The translations under genes were made by a program, and so were the position numbers. Source: an uncultured Eggerthellaceae bacterium (GTDB taxonomy: Bacteria > Actinomycetota > Coriobacteriia > Coriobacteriales > Eggerthellaceae). From it: a DNA stretch of 36,660 bases. The stretch is from the NCBI GenBank assembly GCA_946618265.1, contig CAMOLA010000016.1, forward strand, positions 1 through 36,660. Direction: 5' to 3'. Below are positions 32,253 to 36,660 of this stretch, one piece after another (position 1 is the first letter of the stretch; each line of letters opens with the position of its first letter). The notes below the pieces were generated by a model. That model worked only from the letters and a program-made list of their open reading frames with translations. It was not told the origin of the DNA and did not search any database.

Positions 32253-33374
32253 ATGCTCGATTGGATCATCACATTCCTGCGCGACGAGGCGGTGCTTTGC
32301 ATCGCGTTCGTCTGCGCATGCGCATCGCTCGCGGCCGTCGGCAACGCGGAACACGTGCCCGCCTCGATTGACTGGCGCGTTATCGAGCTTTTGTTTTGCC
32401 TGATGGCGTCAGTTGCCGGTCTCAGCGCCAGCGGCGTCATGGCGCGCGTGGCCCAGCACCTCGTTGCAGGCGAGCGTTCGAAACGCGTCGTCTGCCTTGC
32501 GCTCGTCATGCTGCCGTTTTTCGCATCCATGCTCGTGACCAACGACGTCGCCTTGCTCACGTTCGTCCCCATCGCGGTGCTCGCCCTCGAGACGGCCGGC
32601 TGGCAGGCGCACCTCGCGCGCGTCGTCGTGCTCCAAGCGATCGCCGCCAACCTCGGCGGCATGGTCACGCCCATCGGCAACCCGCAGAACCTCTTCATCT
32701 ACACGACTTACGATTTGACGCCAATCGACTTCGCGGGCGCTCTTTTGCCGTTCGGCGCTTTGGCATTCGCCCTGACGGCGGTGGCGTGCATCACGTTCGG
32801 AAACGAGCGTTCGCGCGTTGCGCTCAAGCTCGACGACGACTCGATCGATATGCGCAGGTTCGCACTTCACGCCGCACTCTTCGTCCTCAGCGTGCTCGCC
32901 GTCGTGCGCGTGGTCCCCGGCCTGGTTGCGCTGCTCGCGGTGGCAGCGGCGCTTTTCGTGTTCGACCGGCGCATCTTCGCGAAAGTCGATTACGCGCTGC
33001 TCGCCACGTTCGTGTGCTTTTTCATCTTCTCGGGCAACATGGCGCACCTTCCCGCCATGCAAGAGCTCCTCGGCGGGCTCATGCACGCGCACCCCATGCT
33101 CACGAGCCTGGTCACCAGCCAAGTCATCAGCAATGTGCCTGCATCGGTGCTGCTCGCGGGATTCACGCAAAACTGGCATTCGCTGCTCATCGGCGTCGAC
33201 CTGGGCGGTCTCGGCACGCCCATCGCGTCGCTCGCGAGCTTGATCGCCTTCAAGCTGTACGCCCATACGCGCGATGCGAAGCCGCTCGCGTTCATGAAGG
33301 AATTTGCCATCGCTAACGCCGCCGTACTCCTGCTCATGATCGCCCTGTACGCAGTGCTGTTCGTGCCCTGGTAA
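32253..33374 (+). CDS. ArsB/NhaD-type ion transporter
   Basis: A 373-residue polytopic membrane protein with about 10-12 hydrophobic segments. The start at 32253 is used; an upstream open frame runs back through the inverted-repeat element and is not plausible coding sequence. Family motifs are VTNDVALLTFVPIAVLA and NLGGMVTPIGNPQNLFIY in the first half, and the related VTSQVISNVPASVLLAGF in the second half, matching the internal repeat of the ArsB/NhaD/CitMHS superfamily. The ion could be sodium, arsenite or an organic anion; nothing nearby decides. No ars genes are adjacent. A hairpin follows 6 bp after the stop. Confidence 0.85.
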   Translation: MLDWIITFLRDEAVLCIAFVCACASLAAVGNAEHVPASIDWRVIELLFCLMASVAGLSASGVMARVAQHLVAGERSKRVVCLALVMLPFFASMLVTNDVALLTFVPIAVLALETAGWQAHLARVVVLQAIAANLGGMVTPIGNPQNLFIYTTYDLTPIDFAGALLPFGALAFALTAVACITFGNERSRVALKLDDDSIDMRRFALHAALFVLSVLAVVRVVPGLVALLAVAAALFVFDRRIFAKVDYALLATFVCFFIFSGNMAHLPAMQELLGGLMHAHPMLTSLVTSQVISNVPASVLLAGFTQNWHSLLIGVDLGGLGTPIASLASLIAFKLYAHTRDAKPLAFMKEFAIANAAVLLLMIALYAVLFVPW

Positions 33375-33380
33375 CCACCA

Positions 33381-33417
33381 GAATGTGACGAAGGGGTCTG
33401 ACCCCTTTGTCACATTC
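33381..33417. terminator. GGGGTCTGACCCC-core hairpin after the transporter
   Basis: A 16-bp stem (33381-33396 with 33402-33417), with one G-T wobble, encloses TCTGA. It follows the transporter stop by 6 bp. The central 13 bases form GGGGTC-T-GACCCC, shared with the copy at 33571-33603. Confidence 0.7.
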
Positions 33418-33570
33418 TTAGAACAACCGACTGCGGCCCACTGCAAATGCGAAGCTTGCAGATTTTTTGCCGGTAATCAGCAGCAATCTAACAGCACATG
33501 GCTTTTCCCAGTTCAAATCATTATCGTTGGACAGTCCTCTTGCACTGTTTGCGCTGCAGTGCACGACGGA

Positions 33571-33603
33571 GTGTGACAAAGGGGTCTGACCCCTTTGTCA
33601 CAC
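33571..33603. repeat. GGGGTCTGACCCC-core hairpin, second copy
   Basis: A perfect 14-bp stem, GTGTGACAAAGGGG (33571-33584) with its complement at 33590-33603, around the same TCTGA loop as 33381-33417. It lies upstream of the cupin gene rather than after a gene, so it is not explained as a terminator. The 150 bp between the copies contain nothing recognisable. Confidence 0.8.
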
Positions 33604-33658
33604 TTTCATTTACAATTGCCGTATGCGGTATCCATAACACGACGAAATGGGGGACGAC

Positions 33659-34006
33659 ATGTCAGACGAGCGTATTTTCACGATGTCCGAAGTCGGAAAG
33701 TCCAGCGACGAAGCGGCGGTTAAAACGCTGTTCGCAAGCCATGAGCATTCGAACAGCGTGGTCTGGGTCGTGAAGCCCGGACAAGAAGTAGCTTGCCACA
33801 AGCATACGACGTCGGACGACATCTGGATCATGATGCAAGGTTCGGGACTGTTCCACCCCGAGCCTGGCCAAGACGTGCGCATTAGCGCCGGCCAGGTCAT
33901 CGTCAACCCGGCAGGCACGTGCCACGGCGTCACCAACGACGGAGACGAGGACATCGTGTTCGTCGGCGTCATCGCGCCCGTTCCGTCGGATTTCATCGCC
34001 CTGTAA
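33659..34006 (+). CDS. Small cupin-domain protein
   Basis: A 115-residue single-cupin protein. The ATG at 33659 has GGGGGA close upstream; an in-frame ATG 12 bases earlier is equally possible. Metal-site motifs are VACHKHTTSDDIWIMMQGSG (HxH) and NPAGTCHGVTN (third His). TACAAT at 33611-33616 may be its -10 element. Such proteins bind metals or small molecules; no substrate can be proposed. Confidence 0.85.
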   Translation: MSDERIFTMSEVGKSSDEAAVKTLFASHEHSNSVVWVVKPGQEVACHKHTTSDDIWIMMQGSGLFHPEPGQDVRISAGQVIVNPAGTCHGVTNDGDEDIVFVGVIAPVPSDFIAL

Positions 34007-34060
34007 GGCGAACGGCAATACATCGACCCGCTTGCGCACACGCTGGAGAATCGGCGCTGC

Positions 34061-34095
34061 GTTATACATTTGGGGACAGTCCCCAAATGTATAAC
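34061..34095. repeat. GGGGACAGTCCCC-core hairpin (copy 1)
   Basis: A perfect 15-bp stem (34061-34075 with 34081-34095) around ACAGT. The inner part ATTTGGGG is shared with the copy at 35364-35402, while the outer arm differs (GTTATAC here) yet stays self-complementary. It lies between convergent genes. Confidence 0.82.
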
Positions 34096-34137
34096 CGGGG
34101 GTGCGGATGATGCGCACGAGAACGCATCTCCAAATCA

Positions 34138-34758
34138 CTAACCGAGCACGAGGCCCACACCGACGAGCGGACCGAGGCGATGCACGAGGAGCAGCGTGGC
34201 CGCGGCAATGCCGAGCACCATCGACGCCGTGTTCGCTGCGCCTTTCGCATGGCAAAGGCCCAGGCTGGCCTTCGATCGCAAGGGCCAGAACAGCTTTATC
34301 CCCTGTTTGTTCGTCACGTCGAGCACCAGGTGCGATGCATACCCCGCTGCGAAATACGGCAAAAGCGGCGCACACGTCAGCTGAACTGCCGCGCAGAAAC
34401 CCGCCATCGCCACCAGCGAATGCGTGAAGGACCGGTGATCGGTATGCGCGCCGATGCCCGTGAGAACCACGAAGAGTGCGATGCCCGCGACCAACTGCAC
34501 GCCCAGATGGCCGAGCAGGTAGTCGCACACGCCCGCACCCGCGTAGTAGTCGACCGCGAGGCAGACTGCCGTCAGCGCGACGACGATGAGCCGACCGACG
34601 AGCGCATCCTTGTGCGCGCGGCTCGGCGTGATGTCGCAATCGGCCATGATGCCGCCGATGCTCCCGCCCACGACGGCCGCCACGCACGACTCGGGCGACC
34701 CCGTCTGCGCGATCGCGAGCCCCGCCGCCACCCCGACGGCTATGTGCGCTTTGCTCAT
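34138..34758 (-). CDS. YdjM-like membrane-bound metal-dependent hydrolase
   Basis: A 206-residue polytopic membrane protein. The start is placed at MSKAHIAVG (34758), matching the family's usual MxxxTHxAxG opening; in-frame ATGs at 34761 and 34770 are alternatives, and GGAG lies just before the pair. The family (PF04307, YdjM/LexA-regulated in E. coli) has characteristic His and Asp residues, seen here as SKAHIAVG, MADCDITPSRAHKD, HRSFTHS and SHLVLDVTNKQG. Function in any species is poorly known. It is convergent with the cupin gene. Confidence 0.8.
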   Translation of the reverse strand: MSKAHIAVGVAAGLAIAQTGSPESCVAAVVGGSIGGIMADCDITPSRAHKDALVGRLIVVALTAVCLAVDYYAGAGVCDYLLGHLGVQLVAGIALFVVLTGIGAHTDHRSFTHSLVAMAGFCAAVQLTCAPLLPYFAAGYASHLVLDVTNKQGIKLFWPLRSKASLGLCHAKGAANTASMVLGIAAATLLLVHRLGPLVGVGLVLG

Positions 34759-35036
34759 CATGCTCCGCATTATCCCACTGCAACGAGCAGCCTGGTAGCC
34801 TGGCCTCCTTCCATGCGAAAAGACCCGACCAAACGCCCCGCGGGAAATCGGTCGCACGACGCCACGCCTTCGCTAGTTGAATTCACCATGCACCTAAGCC
34901 AATGGAATGCGAGAAGACGACTCAGATGGTTACGCTTCAATCGTTTTGGGCGAAACGACTAAACTGCGACGGCGCGCAGGCGGCCTAGCATCGGCGCGCC
35001 GTATACTGACAGGCGCCGACCATCAAAGGAGGAAAC

Positions 35037-35357
35037 ATGACGCACGTCATCGTCAATCCAGGAGTATGCGGGCTCACCGCCGACATCCGCGTGAACATGG
35101 TCGAGATGGGCCAAGCGGAAATCGAGGTCAACACCGAATGCGCCATGATCGCCGCGCTCGCCGAGAGCCTCGAACAGCCCGTCGACGCGTTCGCGGTCCT
35201 GGGCATGGCACGAGGCGGCCCGCTCCTCGAGCAGGCGCGCAAGGGCAAGGGCATCCACGCAACATGCCCCGTCATCGCCGGCATCACCAAGGCCGTGGAA
35301 GCCGCCGCCCAAATGGCGCTGCCGCGCGACGCCTCCATCACCTTCGTCAACGACTAG
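35037..35357 (+). CDS. DUF6951-like small cysteine-containing protein
   Basis: A 106-residue protein with a strong AAAGGAGG 4 nt before the ATG. The pattern VIVNPGVCGLTADIRV, then VNTECAMIAALAESLEQ, then HATCPVIAGITKAVEAAA, and an ALPRDASITF end, matches a family of small proteins from anaerobes that I recall as DUF6951. The three conserved Cys (C-G, E-C, C-P) suggest metal or redox chemistry, but this is not established. TATACT at 35002 is a possible -10 element. Confidence 0.7.
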   Translation: MTHVIVNPGVCGLTADIRVNMVEMGQAEIEVNTECAMIAALAESLEQPVDAFAVLGMARGGPLLEQARKGKGIHATCPVIAGITKAVEAAAQMALPRDASITFVND

Positions 35358-35363
35358 CCAGGC

Positions 35364-35402
35364 TGATTATCCATTTGGGGACAGTCCCCAAATGGATAAT
35401 CA
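35364..35402. repeat. GGGGACAGTCCCC-core hairpin (copy 2)
   Basis: A perfect 17-bp stem (35364-35380 with 35386-35402) around ACAGT, 6 bp after the stop at 35357. It shares ATTTGGGGACAGTCCCCAAA with the copy at 34061-34095, but has a different self-complementary outer arm (TGATTATCC). Confidence 0.82.
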
Positions 35403-35428
35403 ATTTTATAAAGCAGATGCACCTGGCG

Positions 35429-35665
35429 CTATCGAACGCGGGCGACCGTTTTGCGCCGAGGTACCCGCACCGGCAGCCGCAAACGGCTTGGCTGCCAACG
35501 TTCGGCCAGCTCGCAGAACAGCGCGCCGGCGATCACGAGCGCCCCGCCAACCCATTGGCCAGCTCCGAGCGGCTCCTGCAAAACGGCTGCCGAAAGCACC
35601 ACGGCGGAAAGCGGACGGTGCCTCAGACGCCGCCCGCACCGAAACAGGTATCCAGGCGGATTTCA
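35429..35665 (-). pseudogene. EamA/DMT transporter C-terminal relic
   Basis: The minus strand in the frame ending at TAG 35429-35431 encodes LSAVVLSAAVLQEPLGAGQW, VGGALVIAGALFCELAE and a basic tail. This is the typical last two helices of an EamA-family drug/metabolite transporter (the EPLG turn and the GGALVIAG helix). Upstream of this the frame becomes non-transporter sequence and meets a TGA at the palindromic element 35663-35728. About 85 percent of a normal EamA protein of ~300 residues is missing, so it is a truncated relic. Confidence 0.65.
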
Positions 35666-35728
35666 CAGACCGAAAGGGAGACTCCCTTTCGGTCTGTGAC
35701 CGTTGGGGAGACCCCCCTTTCTGTCAGT
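35663..35728. repeat. Tandem hairpin pair with GGGAGACTCCC core (copy B)
   Basis: The first unit (35663-35699) is a perfect 18-bp stem with one central base. It shares GACCGAAAGGGAG with copy A at 31777-31838 but has a different outer arm (TCACA/TGTGA) that remains self-complementary. The second unit (35696-35728) is imperfect (GTGACCGTTGGGGAG arm), just as in copy A. Confidence 0.8.
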
Positions 35729-35828
35729 GCAACCCGCCCCAGATGCCCGTTTCATCCCCGAATGCCCGTTTCAGCCGCATTTCGGGTAAACTTGTCTTTC
35801 ACGATTTCACGAAAGGCAAGCGCACGGT

Positions 35829-36660
35829 ATGCAACTCACCTTCGACGAACAAGAACCAGAAACGCTCTTCGACGAGCAGGCCGACGCGTCGCGCCCGCTC
35901 GCGGCGCGCATGCGGCCCGCCACGCTCGACGAGGTCGCCGGCCAGCAGCACCTCATCGGCCCGGGCAAGGTGCTGCGCCGCATCATCGAAGCCGACCAGG
36001 TGCGCTCGATGATCTTCTGGGGACCCCCGGGCGTCGGCAAGACGACCCTCGCGCGCGTCATCGCGCACCAAACTCAGGCGGCATTCATCGATTTCTCAGC
36101 TGTGACCAGCGGCATCAAGGAAATCCGCGAGGTGATGAAGCGCGCCGACTCCATGAGCCGCGCGGGCGGGCGCACCATCGTGTTCGTCGACGAGATCCAC
36201 CGCTTCAACAAGGCCCAGCAAGACGCCTTCCTGCCCTTCGTGGAAAAGGGCGCCATCACGCTCATCGGCGCCACGACCGAAAACCCCTCCTTCGAGGTGA
36301 ACGGGGCGTTGCTCTCGCGCTGCAAGGTGTTCGTGCTCAAGGCGCTTTCCGAAGACGACATCACGGGACTGCTGCGCCGCGCGCTCGACGATCCGCGCGG
36401 GTTCGGCGACCAGGACGTCCGCATCGAGGACGACCTGCTGCGCGCCATCGCGACGTTCAGCAACGGGGATGCGCGCACGGCGCTTTCCACGCTCGAGATG
36501 GTCGTGCTCAACGGCGACGAGGACGGCGGCACAATCACCGTGACGCCCGAAACCGTCGAGCAATGCACCTCGCAGAAAAGCCTGCTGTACGACAAGATGG
36601 GCGAAGAGCACTACAACATCATCAGCGCGCTGCACAAGTCGATGCGCAACTCCGACCCCG
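35829..36660 (+). CDS. rarA: Replication-associated recombination protein A (MgsA/RarA), 5' part
   Basis: The frame runs off the window after 277 residues. It is an AAA+ ATPase of the RarA/MgsA/WRNIP1 family, which acts at stalled replication forks with SSB. Motifs are [18 protein letters not shown], Walker [10 protein letters not shown] near residues 64-72, Walker [13 protein letters not shown] near 117, sensor-1 [12 protein letters not shown] and the arginine-finger region LLSRCKVF. The family is usually ~420-440 residues, so about 150 are missing. No good ribosome binding site precedes the ATG; TAAACT at 35786 might be a -10 element. Confidence 0.95.
   Translation, partial: MQLTFDEQEPETLFDEQADASRPLAARMRPATLDEVAGQQHLIGPGKVLRRIIEADQVRSMIFWGPPGVGKTTLARVIAHQTQAAFIDFSAVTSGIKEIREVMKRADSMSRAGGRTIVFVDEIHRFNKAQQDAFLPFVEKGAITLIGATTENPSFEVNGALLSRCKVFVLKALSEDDITGLLRRALDDPRGFGDQDVRIEDDLLRAIATFSNGDARTALSTLEMVVLNGDEDGGTITVTPETVEQCTSQKSLLYDKMGEEHYNIISALHKSMRNSDP

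Noticed and set aside
32409..33446. A 345-codon minus-strand frame opposite the transporter
   Set aside because: It is antisense to clear membrane-helix coding sequence, and its product is an unnatural His/Glu/Arg mixture.
29515..35728. The many repeated hairpins as a possible CRISPR array
   Set aside because: Spacing is irregular, units are palindromes with different outer arms, genes lie between them and there are no cas genes.

Overview
The window looks like a chromosomal segment of a strictly anaerobic, G+C-rich Actinomycetota of the class Coriobacteriia, most likely an Eggerthellales member such as Slackia, Gordonibacter or Raoultibacter. This is an inference from codon style, a desulfoferrodoxin, a DUF6951-type protein, monoderm lipoproteins and BspA-like surface proteins. 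No rRNA or 16S marker is present to confirm it. No tRNA, CRISPR array, phage gene or transposase was seen.

The left half (about 19.7 kb down to 0.36 kb, all on the minus strand) is one long, tightly packed gene cluster that reads as a type VII secretion system of the T7SSb kind. In transcription order it encodes: a PP2C phosphatase; an EssC/YukB-type FtsK/SpoIIIE ATPase with an N-terminal FHA region; an EsaB/YukD-like ubiquitin-fold protein; five tandem WXG100-type small proteins; a 351-residue WXG/LXG-like candidate substrate; two DUF4176 proteins; a receptor kinase fused to a DUF218 domain; a decayed DUF4176 relic; a second receptor kinase; a clostripain-like (C11) lipoprotein with BspA-type leucine-rich repeats; and an OmpA-domain lipoprotein. 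EssB/YukC, EssA and EsaA are not recognisable here. Several junctions overlap by 4-8 bp or have the ribosome binding site inside the previous stop region. A strong hairpin at 84-111 could terminate transcription from both directions.

The middle (20.3-29.5 kb) holds two minus-strand lipoproteins (LprI-like and ComEC-like metallo-beta-lactamase fold), then a second phosphosignalling group. That group is an FHA protein on the minus strand and, divergently, a BspA-like secreted protein, a zinc-ribbon Ser/Thr kinase with extracellular repeats and another FHA protein. An 18-bp perfect palindrome in the divergent gap shares 15 bp with a site upstream of the T7SS cluster, suggesting possible co-regulation.

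The right part (29.5-36.7 kb) is ordinary and more G+C-rich: a DUF3237 protein, desulfoferrodoxin, a DJ-1/PfpI protein fused to a molybdenum-cofactor-carrier-like domain, an ArsB/NhaD-type transporter, a cupin, a YdjM-like membrane protein, a DUF6951-like protein, an EamA transporter relic and the 5' part of rarA. Its gaps are full of short near-perfect palindromes with a GGGG/CCCC core and variable self-complementary arms (REP/REPIN-like), plus one 172-bp element with 38-bp terminal inverted repeats.
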